The notes under the pieces are model-generated. The model was not told the DNA's origin. It saw only the letters and a program-made list of their open reading frames with translations, and made no database searches. This document shows positions 15,083-21,279 of a stretch of DNA of 22,622 nt, piece after piece. A program made the position numbers and the translations under genes. Source of the stretch: a virus; the IMG/VR virus record IMGVR_UViG_3300042391_000582, positions 1 through 22,622 of that record; one strand, 5' to 3'. How positions within the stretch are numbered: the first letter of the stretch is position 1; each line of letters opens with the position of its first letter.

Positions 15083-15703
15083 ATGAGACAAGTGACCGAT
15101 CAAGATCAAAAATTTGAAGTTCTTCCTGTTGTGGAAGGAGTATTTACACGCCCCAGTGGTGTAGTATATGATTTTTATTTAAATGAAACCATAGAATCTC
15201 CTAGTCAATACGTTGCTTGGAATCATATAATTCGTTCAGCAGCAGAAAGAGATATAATTTATTTGCATATTAATTGCTATGGCGGAGATGTTATGACAGC
15301 CATACAATTGATGAGATCAATTGCTGAATCAAATGCTCATGTTATTGCTTCAGTAGAAGGTGCTTGTATGTCAGCAGCCACTTTCTTATTTTTAATTGCA
15401 GATTCTTTTGAGATATCAGAACACTCAATATTCATGTTTCACAATTATTCAGGATTTTCATTTGGTAAAGGCAATGAAATGAGAGATAAAGTTAATCATG
15501 AAGAAAAGTGGGGTAAACATTTACTTGATTCTATTTACTTAGACTTTCTTTCACCTGAAGAAATAAAAGAAATTTCTAACGGTAAAGATTTTTGGATGAC
15601 ACCTAGTGAAGTGCAAAAGAGGCTAGAATTGAGAGTTAAGAAATGGGGTAAAAAAACAGCAACAACAAAATCTTCTCCAAAAAATACGAATAAAAATGCT
15701 TGA
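15083..15703 (+). CDS. clpP: ClpP-like serine protease
   Basis: The product is 206 aa from ATG 15083, with AGGA at 15074-15077; a frame from TTG 15068 is less likely. The Clp/crotonase protease fold is clear: oxyanion-hole segment 'NCYGGDVMTAIQLMRSI' (64-80), nucleophile Ser97 in 'EGACMSAATFLFLIAD', His120 in 'IFMFHNYSG', and Asp169 in 'GKDFWMTPSEVQKR'. The size matches host ClpP. The C-terminal 20 residues are Lys/Ser/Thr-rich and probably disordered. No ClpX/ClpA-type unfoldase is in this window, apart from the MoxR-type AAA+ protein 3 kb downstream, which is a different clade. It may degrade host or phage proteins, or replace host ClpP subunits. Confidence 0.92.
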   Translation: MRQVTDQDQKFEVLPVVEGVFTRPSGVVYDFYLNETIESPSQYVAWNHIIRSAAERDIIYLHINCYGGDVMTAIQLMRSIAESNAHVIASVEGACMSAATFLFLIADSFEISEHSIFMFHNYSGFSFGKGNEMRDKVNHEEKWGKHLLDSIYLDFLSPEEIKEISNGKDFWMTPSEVQKRLELRVKKWGKKTATTKSSPKNTNKNA

Positions 15704-15728
15704 CAATTATATATAAGTGTAGTAAAGT
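15700..15728 (+). promoter_or_regulatory. Sigma70-type promoter of the lipoprotein gene
   Basis: -35 TTGACA (15700-15705, overlapping the protease stop codon), 17-base spacer, -10 TAAAGT (15723-15728). Confidence 0.82.
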
Positions 15729-15730
15729 AG

Positions 15731-15754
15731 TTTTACTATTTCGTAATAGTAAAA
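15731..15754 (+). other. Hairpin at the predicted transcript start of the lipoprotein gene
   Basis: TTTTACTATT (15731-15740) and AATAGTAAAA (15745-15754) form a perfect 10-bp stem with a TCGT loop, starting two bases after the -10 box. No T tract follows, so it is not a terminator. The arrangement parallels the hairpin at 4541-4564. Confidence 0.6.
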
Positions 15755-15780
15755 AATTAACCATTTAAAGGAAAACAAAT

Positions 15781-16017
15781 ATGAATGTTATGATTAAAGG
15801 TGTTGTGATTGCTACTATGTTGACAATGATTGCCTGCAGTAATGAGGCAGAAGTTTCAGAAGAGACTGTAGCAGATGAATTACTTCCTGCAGGAACATCT
15901 TTTGATGTAAGCGATTTGCCTGCTGTTCCAGTAGCAGAAGAAGTAACTGAAGAAGAAGTCGCTGAAGAAGAAGTAACTGAAGAAGAAGTCGCTGACAGCA
16001 TTGCTGACGAAGTGTAA
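15781..16017 (+). CDS. Small predicted lipoprotein with acidic repeats
   Basis: The product is 78 aa. Lys6 is followed by a hydrophobic segment (GVVIATMLTMIA) and Cys19, reading M-I-A-C, an imperfect lipobox (Leu is more usual at -3). Ser follows Cys, which would favour the outer membrane by the usual +2 rule. After cleavage a 60-residue acidic tail remains, with the tandem repeat (V-T-E-E-E-V-A-E-E-E)x2. AAAGGA (15767-15772) is a good ribosome site. It is a stand-alone unit with its own promoter and leader hairpin and an inverted repeat downstream. Small phage lipoproteins such as T5 Llp block receptors against superinfection; that role here is only a hypothesis. Confidence 0.75.
   Translation: MNVMIKGVVIATMLTMIACSNEAEVSEETVADELLPAGTSFDVSDLPAVPVAEEVTEEEVAEEEVTEEEVADSIADEV
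15936..15995 (+). repeat. Two exact tandem 30-bp repeats inside the lipoprotein gene
   Basis: 15936-15965 and 15966-15995 are identical, encoding two copies of a ten-residue Glu/Val/Thr/Ala unit. Copy number could vary by slippage without changing the frame. Confidence 0.85.
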
Positions 16018-16031
16018 AAAGTATCTTTTAA

Positions 16032-16071
16032 AATCAAGCACTTACACAACGATTACTGTAAGTGCTTGATT
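16032..16071 (+). repeat. 14-bp perfect inverted repeat downstream of the lipoprotein gene
   Basis: AATCAAGCACTTAC (16032-16045) pairs with GTAAGTGCTTGATT (16058-16071) around a 12-base loop. There is no T run after it, so it may be a factor-dependent terminator, an RNA-stabilising hairpin or a protein-binding site. The same core sequence forms the inverted repeat at 18556-18603. Confidence 0.75.
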
Positions 16072-16100
16072 CCTCACGAAAAAATAAATTCAAATAGTGC

Positions 16101-16129
16101 TTGACTTTTAGCATTTAGTGTGCTACCAT
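16101..16129 (+). promoter_or_regulatory. Cassette promoter copy 1 (distal, VWA gene)
   Basis: -35 TTGACT (16101-16106), 17-base spacer, -10 TACCAT (16124-16129), within AGTGCTTGACT...CTACCATATACG. It is a diverged copy of the promoters at 16204 and 18655. Confidence 0.75.
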
Positions 16130-16167
16130 ATACGTCTAAAGTGAATAAATTACTGTAGATATAAGTC

Positions 16168-16250
16168 ATTGATTTCATTAGCAAAAGAAATTTCAAATAA
16201 TGCTTGACTTTTCGTATTTGTTGTGTTACCATATACGTATTGAATGAAAA
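16168..16250 (+). repeat. 83-bp promoter cassette, copy upstream of the VWA gene
   Basis: By hand alignment this stretch matches 18619-18701 with seven mismatches over 83 bp and no gaps. It contains the whole promoter, including the spacer. A third, shorter and more diverged match surrounds 16092-16136. Confidence 0.85.
16204..16232 (+). promoter_or_regulatory. Cassette promoter copy 2 (proximal, VWA gene)
   Basis: -35 TTGACT (16204-16209), 17-base spacer, -10 TACCAT (16227-16232). CGTAT (16213-16217) and ATACG (16233-16237) form an inverted pair around the -10 region, a possible operator. Confidence 0.82.
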
Positions 16251-16269
16251 AGGTTGTGAGGACCTGTGT

Positions 16270-18510
16270 ATGAAAATCGAATCAAAATCAATGTTAGCAA
16301 AGTTACTTGCAACTGAAAACATATCAGTTGAAGTAAACTCATCATTGTCAACAGCCGCTTTTAACCCAACAACCCGTGTAATGTATCTTCCTCAATGGAA
16401 AGAAATGGCTACTGCCACTCAAGACTTGCTTATCGGTCATGAAGTCGGTCATGCTTTTGAAACTCCAGCAGAAGGATGGCATGATGCTATATGTGACGAC
16501 AAATCCCTCAAAGGGTTTCTCAATGTAATTGAGGACGCTCGTATTGAGCGTAAGGTAAAAACACGTTACCCTGGTTTAGTCCGTAGTTTTTACGCGGGCT
16601 ATCGTGACCTTTGGGAACGTGATTTTTTCGGTGTCAAAAATATTGATGTCAATACCCTCCCTTTGATTGACCGCATTAACCTACACTTTAAAGTAGGGTC
16701 ATATGTAAATGCAAAGTTTACTCCTGAAGAACAGGTATTCGTAAACCGCTGTGCCAAAACTGAAACATGGGAACAAGTAGTAGAACTTGCCCGTGAATTA
16801 CATGGTAAAGCAAAGGATGATGCTGAAGAAAACATTGAACAATTGATGCAACCGTTTGTCTATGAAAATGACAATACTCCTGATGATGAGGAAAATGACG
16901 ATTCAGAATCTAATATGGAAATGGAGGGTAACACCCCCGATTCTGATGAAGACTCTGATTCTGATGAAGACTCTGATTCAGGTGATAGTTCGGATGATTC
17001 GGACTCTGATGATGATTCTGATTCGAACTCTGATGATGATTCCGATTCGGACTCTGATGATGATTCGGATGATGATTCTGAGGTACCTTCTGCAATTCAG
17101 GATTTTGTAGATAACGGCGGTGCTGTTTCAATCACTGATGCTGCTTTCCGTGAGAATGAATCTAGTTTGGTGGATGATTCAGTAAACAAAGAAACTGTTT
17201 ACATTAACATTCCTAAAGTTGATCTTTCACAATTTATTATTTCCCCAAAAGATATTTACAATTGGGATAATGTTAAAATTGATCACGGTTTTATACAGCC
17301 TAAAGTGTATGCTCAAACATTGTATTCATCTTTTGTTACAAAAAATAGTAAAACCATTAATCAAATGGTTGCAGCATTTGAGATGAAGCGTAAAGCATCA
17401 CTTTTCATTAAAGCGCGAACCGCTAAAACAGGTGATTTGAATGAGGATCGTCTGTGGGCATATAAAATTTCTGATTCATTGTTTAAGCAAGTAACTAGTA
17501 TCCCTGAAGGTAAAAGTCACGGATTCATTATGTACCTGGATATGTCAGGCTCAATGTCTCCAAACATGGCGGATACTATAGATCAATTAATTAATTTGAC
17601 AATATTTGCTCGTAAAATAAATGTTCCTTTTGAAGTGTATGGGTTTAATTCGTATGATTCATCATATGAACCTACACACACTCCATTGACTAATGAATAT
17701 GAATTATTGGATATTAAACTTGTAAATCTTCTATCTTCAAGTTTTACTAAAACTCAGATTGAAGAGGCATACAAATTCCTGTTGTTGTATAAGCAATCAT
17801 TTTTAGCAAGAAACAGCAGATCAATACCTGATATTTCGTTGGGTAACAAATATTTTAGATTAGGAAGTTCAACGCCTCTTAATAAAACATTGGTATTGGC
17901 TATTGAAGTTGCTAAATCTTTCCGTGAAAAGACGAAAGTTGAAATTCTTAATACTATTATTTTAACTGATGGTGATGCTACTGATGATGGTGAGTACTGG
18001 AGTTTTCGTGATGATTCTGCACACAAAGGATTTGTACGTACACGACCTTCTTACTATAAAAACAAATACTATTTTAAATATGATTCAGCATCATATCCTG
18101 TTTTAGGTGATGTGGATGACAGGTATGTTAAACTAACAATTAGTTTACTTGAAATGTATAAAAGTGTAACTAATTCTAATGTGATTAATTTTCACATAGC
18201 TGGTAAATTAAACAAAAGAAGCAGTTATAATAGTCACCATGCTTCTAAAGTAGGCAATAAAGAATTTTCATGGATTGAATGGGACAAAAATTGGAATAAG
18301 CAACAAGCCTCTGGGGTAGTTGAAATTAAGGACGCATTGGGTTTCAACACTCGGTATATATTGTCTGGTGACACCTTGAATATTAGAGACCAAGAATTGA
18401 CAGTAAAGTCTGATTCAAAAGGTGATTTGTTGCGAGGTTTCCGTAAGTTTGCGAGTTCTAAGTCCCAGCAACGCATACTTATACAGAAATTCATACCACA
18501 AGTTGCTTAA
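16270..18510 (+). CDS. Zincin-like / von Willebrand A (CobT-like) protein
   Basis: The product is 746 aa from ATG 16270, with GAGGA at 16258-16262; a longer frame from TTG 16204 would begin inside the promoter. The N-terminal domain has 'LLIGHEVGHAFETP' with HExxH at 57-61 and a downstream 'NVIEDARIERK' (E88/D89), a metallopeptidase-like pattern. Residues 200-272 are an Asp/Ser/Glu-rich linker. The C-terminal VWA domain has a complete MIDAS: D424-x-S-x-S428 in 'YLDMSGSMS', T535 in 'GSSTPLNKT', and D567 in 'LTDGDATDDG'. Such VWA proteins act with MoxR/CobS-type AAA+ ATPases, and one is encoded next. The target complex is unknown; a cobaltochelatase role is not implied. Confidence 0.9.
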   Translation: MKIESKSMLAKLLATENISVEVNSSLSTAAFNPTTRVMYLPQWKEMATATQDLLIGHEVGHAFETPAEGWHDAICDDKSLKGFLNVIEDARIERKVKTRYPGLVRSFYAGYRDLWERDFFGVKNIDVNTLPLIDRINLHFKVGSYVNAKFTPEEQVFVNRCAKTETWEQVVELARELHGKAKDDAEENIEQLMQPFVYENDNTPDDEENDDSESNMEMEGNTPDSDEDSDSDEDSDSGDSSDDSDSDDDSDSNSDDDSDSDSDDDSDDDSEVPSAIQDFVDNGGAVSITDAAFRENESSLVDDSVNKETVYINIPKVDLSQFIISPKDIYNWDNVKIDHGFIQPKVYAQTLYSSFVTKNSKTINQMVAAFEMKRKASLFIKARTAKTGDLNEDRLWAYKISDSLFKQVTSIPEGKSHGFIMYLDMSGSMSPNMADTIDQLINLTIFARKINVPFEVYGFNSYDSSYEPTHTPLTNEYELLDIKLVNLLSSSFTKTQIEEAYKFLLLYKQSFLARNSRSIPDISLGNKYFRLGSSTPLNKTLVLAIEVAKSFREKTKVEILNTIILTDGDATDDGEYWSFRDDSAHKGFVRTRPSYYKNKYYFKYDSASYPVLGDVDDRYVKLTISLLEMYKSVTNSNVINFHIAGKLNKRSSYNSHHASKVGNKEFSWIEWDKNWNKQQASGVVEIKDALGFNTRYILSGDTLNIRDQELTVKSDSKGDLLRGFRKFASSKSQQRILIQKFIPQVA

Positions 18511-18555
18511 CTGTAGTATGACACACAAAAAATCTCAGATATTGAGTAGGAGATG

Positions 18556-18603
18556 TAAGTGCTTGATTCTTCGTTAAAAAATTGTATATGAATCAAGCAC
18601 TTA
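18556..18603 (+). repeat. 14-bp perfect inverted repeat between the VWA and AAA+ genes
   Basis: TAAGTGCTTGATTC (18556-18569) pairs with GAATCAAGCACTTA (18590-18603) around a 20-base loop. The core AAGTGCTTGATT is shared with the hairpin at 16032-16071, and as there a cassette promoter follows about 50 bases further on. Confidence 0.75.
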
Positions 18604-18618
18604 TTTCACTTGTAACTT

Positions 18619-18701
18619 ATTGATTTATATAGTAAAAGAAATTTAAAATAATGCTTGACTTTCCGTATTTGTTGTGTTACCATATACGTATAGAATGAAA
18701 A
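18619..18701 (+). repeat. 83-bp promoter cassette, copy upstream of the AAA+ gene
   Basis: Partner of 16168-16250 (seven mismatches over 83 bp, ungapped, counted by eye). The similarity stops shortly before the leader, but both leaders carry TTGTGAGGA as the ribosome site region. Confidence 0.85.
18655..18683 (+). promoter_or_regulatory. Cassette promoter copy 3 (AAA+ gene)
   Basis: -35 TTGACT (18655-18660), 17-base spacer, -10 TACCAT (18678-18683), with the same flanking CGTAT/ATACG pair as copy 2. Confidence 0.82.
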
Positions 18702-18732
18702 ATTAACTAATGTCTTGTGAGGAGACTATATT

Positions 18733-19932
18733 ATGAACAATCCGACTTTTGTAGAAAACCTTCGTCAATTAGTTGACGGTAATAACTGTGTTCGCCGTAA
18801 GGACATTGTTGATGTGGCATCTGCTGCTGGACTGGTCATCCAACAGTGGAAACTGGATATGTATAAAGTTGATAGAGGACTTTATGATTTGACCGAAATG
18901 TTTGCAGGTACCGCTAAAAGTTTTGCTCGCCCGGTGCGAGGTACTTTGCCTTCAGTTCGACCCACTAAACTTGAGGTTGTTAATACAACACAAGCTCCAG
19001 TTTCAGTTCCATCTGCTAAAGTTGTAACAATGGCTAAACTGATTATGGATATTCAGAATTTGGTTCCTTCGAAGGATGATACTTATGTGCCTTTCGGTTT
19101 TCATAAGGATCTTAAAACCATTTTGAATGCAGGTATTTTTTATCCTGCGTTTATCTCAGGACTTTCTGGTAACGGTAAAACCACAATGATTGAGCAAGTT
19201 TGTGCCCAGCTCAAGCGTGAGGCTATCCGTGTTAATATTAGTATTGAAACCGATGAGGATGATTTGATCGGTGGCAATACACTAGTTGATGGTAACGTAG
19301 TCTATCGTGAAGGACCGGTCCTCACCGCCATGAAACGTGGCGCGGTCCTAATCCTTGATGAAGTAGATCGTGGCTCTAACAAGTTGATGTGTCTCCAGGC
19401 CATACTTGAGGGCAAACCCTACTTCAATAAGAAGACTGGCGAAACCACTACTCCTGCCCGCGGGTTTACTATCATAGCCACTGCTAACACAAAGGGCCGT
19501 GGATCAGACGATGGTAAATTCATCAGCGCACAGTTGTTGGACGAAGCGTTCCTGGAGCGTTTTGCAATTACCGTGGAGCAGGAGTATCCTACAATGGCAG
19601 TTGAGAAGCGTATTGTTCTCAACAAGATGGAACGCGCCGGGTGCGTTGATGATGAATTTGCCACTCATCTTGTTACTTGGTCAGACGTTATACGTAAAAC
19701 CTATTTTGAAGGTGGTATAGACGAGCTGGTCAGCACCCGGCGCTTGGAACACATTGTCAATGCCTTTGCAGTCTTTAAGGACAAGATTAAGGCTATCACT
19801 TTGTGTACTAATCGTTTTGATCCTGATACTAAACAGGCGTTTGTTGATTTGTACAGCAAAGTTGATCCTTCAAATCTTCAAACATCAGAAGAATCTACTA
19901 CTGATATGTACAGTGAGGAGATTAGTTTTTAA
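18733..19932 (+). CDS. cobS: CobS/MoxR-type AAA+ ATPase
   Basis: The 399-aa product has Walker A 'GLSGNGKTT' (143-151, K149), 'IETDEDDLIGG' (171-181), Walker B 'VLILDEVDRG' (205-214), sensor 1 in 'IIATANTKGRG' (N252), a likely arginine finger in 'LLDEAFLERF' (R276), and a sensor 2 arginine in 'VSTRRLEHIV' (R336/R337). This set is typical of the MoxR/CobS clade, which remodels proteins together with a VWA partner; the VWA gene lies directly upstream under an almost identical promoter. The N-terminal 110 residues are a separate helical region. GC content is raised in the middle (19300-19780), unlike the flanks. The cobS symbol follows cyanophage usage and does not prove a role in cobalamin synthesis. 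Confidence 0.9.
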   Translation: MNNPTFVENLRQLVDGNNCVRRKDIVDVASAAGLVIQQWKLDMYKVDRGLYDLTEMFAGTAKSFARPVRGTLPSVRPTKLEVVNTTQAPVSVPSAKVVTMAKLIMDIQNLVPSKDDTYVPFGFHKDLKTILNAGIFYPAFISGLSGNGKTTMIEQVCAQLKREAIRVNISIETDEDDLIGGNTLVDGNVVYREGPVLTAMKRGAVLILDEVDRGSNKLMCLQAILEGKPYFNKKTGETTTPARGFTIIATANTKGRGSDDGKFISAQLLDEAFLERFAITVEQEYPTMAVEKRIVLNKMERAGCVDDEFATHLVTWSDVIRKTYFEGGIDELVSTRRLEHIVNAFAVFKDKIKAITLCTNRFDPDTKQAFVDLYSKVDPSNLQTSEESTTDMYSEEISF

Positions 19933-19934
19933 TT

Positions 19935-20216
19935 ATGAATTATAAATTTAATGAAGATATTTTGGTAGAAGAATTTATGGATTACATAGATTCTACCTAT
20001 GCAGGACACTACGGCCAAGGCGGACTACAATCCGCTGAGGTCATTGTTGATAGGGGGCATGGACTCGGATTCTTTCTGGGCAATGTTGATAAGTACAATG
20101 CTCGGTATGGTAAGAAAGGTGAGCCAGAAGACTATCGTAAAGATTTGTTTAAAGTAATTCATTATGCCTTTTTAGCATTAAATGAGCATGATAGAATTTA
20201 CAAGACATATAAATAA
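19935..20216 (+). CDS. DUF3310-like small phage protein
   Basis: The 93-aa product starts three bases after the ATPase stop. Its pattern, 'YIDSTYAGHYGQGGLQSAEVIVDRGHGLGFFLGNVDKYNARYGKKG...YRKDLFKVIHYAFLALNEHD', follows the DUF3310 layout: H-Y, then a residue-rich 'I..G...GF..GN..KY..RY..K', then a helix 'DL.K..HY'. These proteins are common in phages and sometimes annotated as nucleotide kinases without firm proof. No good ribosome site is next to the start (GAGGAG is 13 bases away), so coupling to the upstream gene is likely. Confidence 0.7.
   Translation: MNYKFNEDILVEEFMDYIDSTYAGHYGQGGLQSAEVIVDRGHGLGFFLGNVDKYNARYGKKGEPEDYRKDLFKVIHYAFLALNEHDRIYKTYK
20208..20215 (+). promoter_or_regulatory. 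T4-type late promoter upstream of the 97-aa gene
   Basis: Exact TATAAATA overlapping the stop codon of the preceding gene, 34 bases before ATG 20250. Overlap with coding sequence makes chance somewhat more likely than for the intergenic copies. Confidence 0.65.
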
Positions 20217-20249
20217 GAGTAAACTCTTTACTTTTATTAGGAGATATAA

Positions 20250-20543
20250 ATGGGATTTAAAGTACAATTCACAATGACAAAACCCTCTGAGGATACGGAC
20301 GTATCTACTATGAAGGTGATAGAAGACCCACTAGCAATTACAAGTCTCTTATCTAAATACGAAGGCACTCAAGAAATTTTTAAAGAAGGAGCAGTAAAGA
20401 GTATAATTTACGGATTTCCAACACAAGCAAATTGGCAAGCGTTTTACAACGAAGCACTTCCAATCTGGAATAAAGCTGGATTGATGAGTAAAGCTGCCAA
20501 TTTAGGTATTACATACGATGTTAAGGTTGTAGAAAACAATTGA
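20250..20543 (+). CDS. Small conserved-type phage protein, unknown function
   Basis: The 97-aa product has a strong ribosome site (TTAGGAGATATAA before ATG 20250). Visible traits: a Thr/Ser/Asp-rich beginning 'KVQFTMTKPSEDTDVSTMKVIEDP', then mixed alpha/beta segments 'FKEGAVKSIIYGFPTQANWQAFYNEALPIWNKAGLMSKAANLGITYDVKVVE'. No signal peptide or membrane segment is present. I recognise no family with certainty. It lies between a late promoter and the gp45 promoter, so it may be expressed late even though its neighbours are replication genes. Confidence 0.75.
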   Translation: MGFKVQFTMTKPSEDTDVSTMKVIEDPLAITSLLSKYEGTQEIFKEGAVKSIIYGFPTQANWQAFYNEALPIWNKAGLMSKAANLGITYDVKVVENN

Positions 20544-20568
20544 CAAGTTAGTTTGTGTATGTTATAGT
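20540..20568 (+). promoter_or_regulatory. Sigma70-type promoter of gene 45
   Basis: -35 TTGACA (20540-20545, overlapping the upstream stop codon), 17-base spacer, -10 TATAGT (20563-20568). A second TATAGT (20582-20587) comes from the duplicated 17-mer listed separately. Confidence 0.86.
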
Positions 20569-20591
20569 ATACAATGTATGTTATAGTATAC
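20556..20591 (+). repeat. Direct repeat over the gene 45 promoter -10 and start site
   Basis: TGTATGTTATAGTATAC occurs at 20556-20572 and 20575-20591, a 17-bp exact repeat separated by two bases (period 19). Each copy contains the palindrome GTATAC. It could be paired operator sites or a simple duplication. Confidence 0.8.
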
Positions 20592-20620
20592 GAATATTAT
20601 TTTATTTATGGAGATATATT

Positions 20621-21277
20621 ATGAAGTTGAGTACAAACACTGTAGAAGTTTTTAAGAACTTTGCATCTATTAATCCTAACATTCTTATTCGCGCTGGTGA
20701 TTCTATATCTACCATTAGTGCAGGTAAGAACATTTTTGCTAAAGCTAAAATTCAAGAAACCTTTGATCGTGAATTTGCAATTTACGATTTGAATAGTTTC
20801 TTAGCTACTCTTAGCTTGGCAAATAATTCTGACATTAAATTTGAAAATGAATTCTTGCAAGTTGAGATTGATTCAGGTACAATGCAGTATTATTATTCAG
20901 ACCCGTCAGTTATTCAAGCCGCGCCTGATAAAGAAATTCAAGTTGATAATTATTTTCAGTTTACTCTTACGAAAGAGGCACTTAAAACTATTTTTAGCAC
21001 TGCTTCGGTAAGTCAAGCTACTATGTTTAGCGTGATTGGTAATGGAACTAACGTTAGTATTGTTGTTGGTGATCCTAAAACTCCATCAAGTAATAATTAT
21101 CAGAAAACAATTGCAGCTTCGAATAAAGTATTCAAAGCACATTTGCCAATTGATAGTTTGAAAATTATGAATGACACCTATACTGTAACAGTTTCAGAAA
21201 AGAAATTCTTCTATCTAGAAGGCACCGCTGGTAGTTCACGATACTGGTTGGCACTTGATAAAGATTCGGAGTTTTAA
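20621..21277 (+). CDS. 45: Sliding clamp gp45
   Basis: The product is 218 aa from ATG 20621, with GGAG at 20610-20613; the upstream in-frame start at 20555 lies inside the promoter. T4 gp45 is 228 aa. Family features are the start 'MKLSTNTVEVFKNFASINPNILIRAGDSISTIS', 'REFAIYDLNSFLATLSL' (probably the interdomain region of the first domain), and the C-terminal 'MNDTYTVTVSEKKFFYLEG...YWLALDKDSEF'. The trimer encircles DNA, holds the gp43 polymerase and, in T4, activates gp55-dependent late transcription. The clamp loader gene follows downstream. Confidence 0.95.
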   Translation: MKLSTNTVEVFKNFASINPNILIRAGDSISTISAGKNIFAKAKIQETFDREFAIYDLNSFLATLSLANNSDIKFENEFLQVEIDSGTMQYYYSDPSVIQAAPDKEIQVDNYFQFTLTKEALKTIFSTASVSQATMFSVIGNGTNVSIVVGDPKTPSSNNYQKTIAASNKVFKAHLPIDSLKIMNDTYTVTVSEKKFFYLEGTAGSSRYWLALDKDSEF

Positions 21278-21279
21278 TC

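Noticed and set aside
15765-16049. 94-codon minus-strand reading frame opposite the lipoprotein gene
   Set aside because: Its Ser/Thr-rich repeats are the antisense reading of the Glu/Val repeat codons, and the plus frame has promoter, ribosome site and signal sequence.
16032-16071. Inverted repeat as a classical rho-independent terminator
   Set aside because: The stem is good but the following bases are CCTCACG, with no T tract, so I list it as a repeat of open function.
16204-16269. N-terminal extension of the VWA protein from a TTG
   Set aside because: The TTG is the -35 hexamer of the cassette promoter. The ATG at 16270 has a ribosome site and begins the conserved-looking domain.
16910-17131. 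Minus-strand and second plus-strand frames across the Asp/Ser-rich linker, and the linker's DNA repetitiveness as a possible repeat array
   Set aside because: The repetitive GAT/TCT codons explain the open shadow frames. The units are irregular, without spacers, and inside a clear gene, so it is neither a CRISPR array nor a separate gene.
20555-20620. N-terminal extension of gp45
   Set aside because: It would start within the promoter repeat and adds residues absent from the clamp family. ATG 20621 has GGAG at the right distance.
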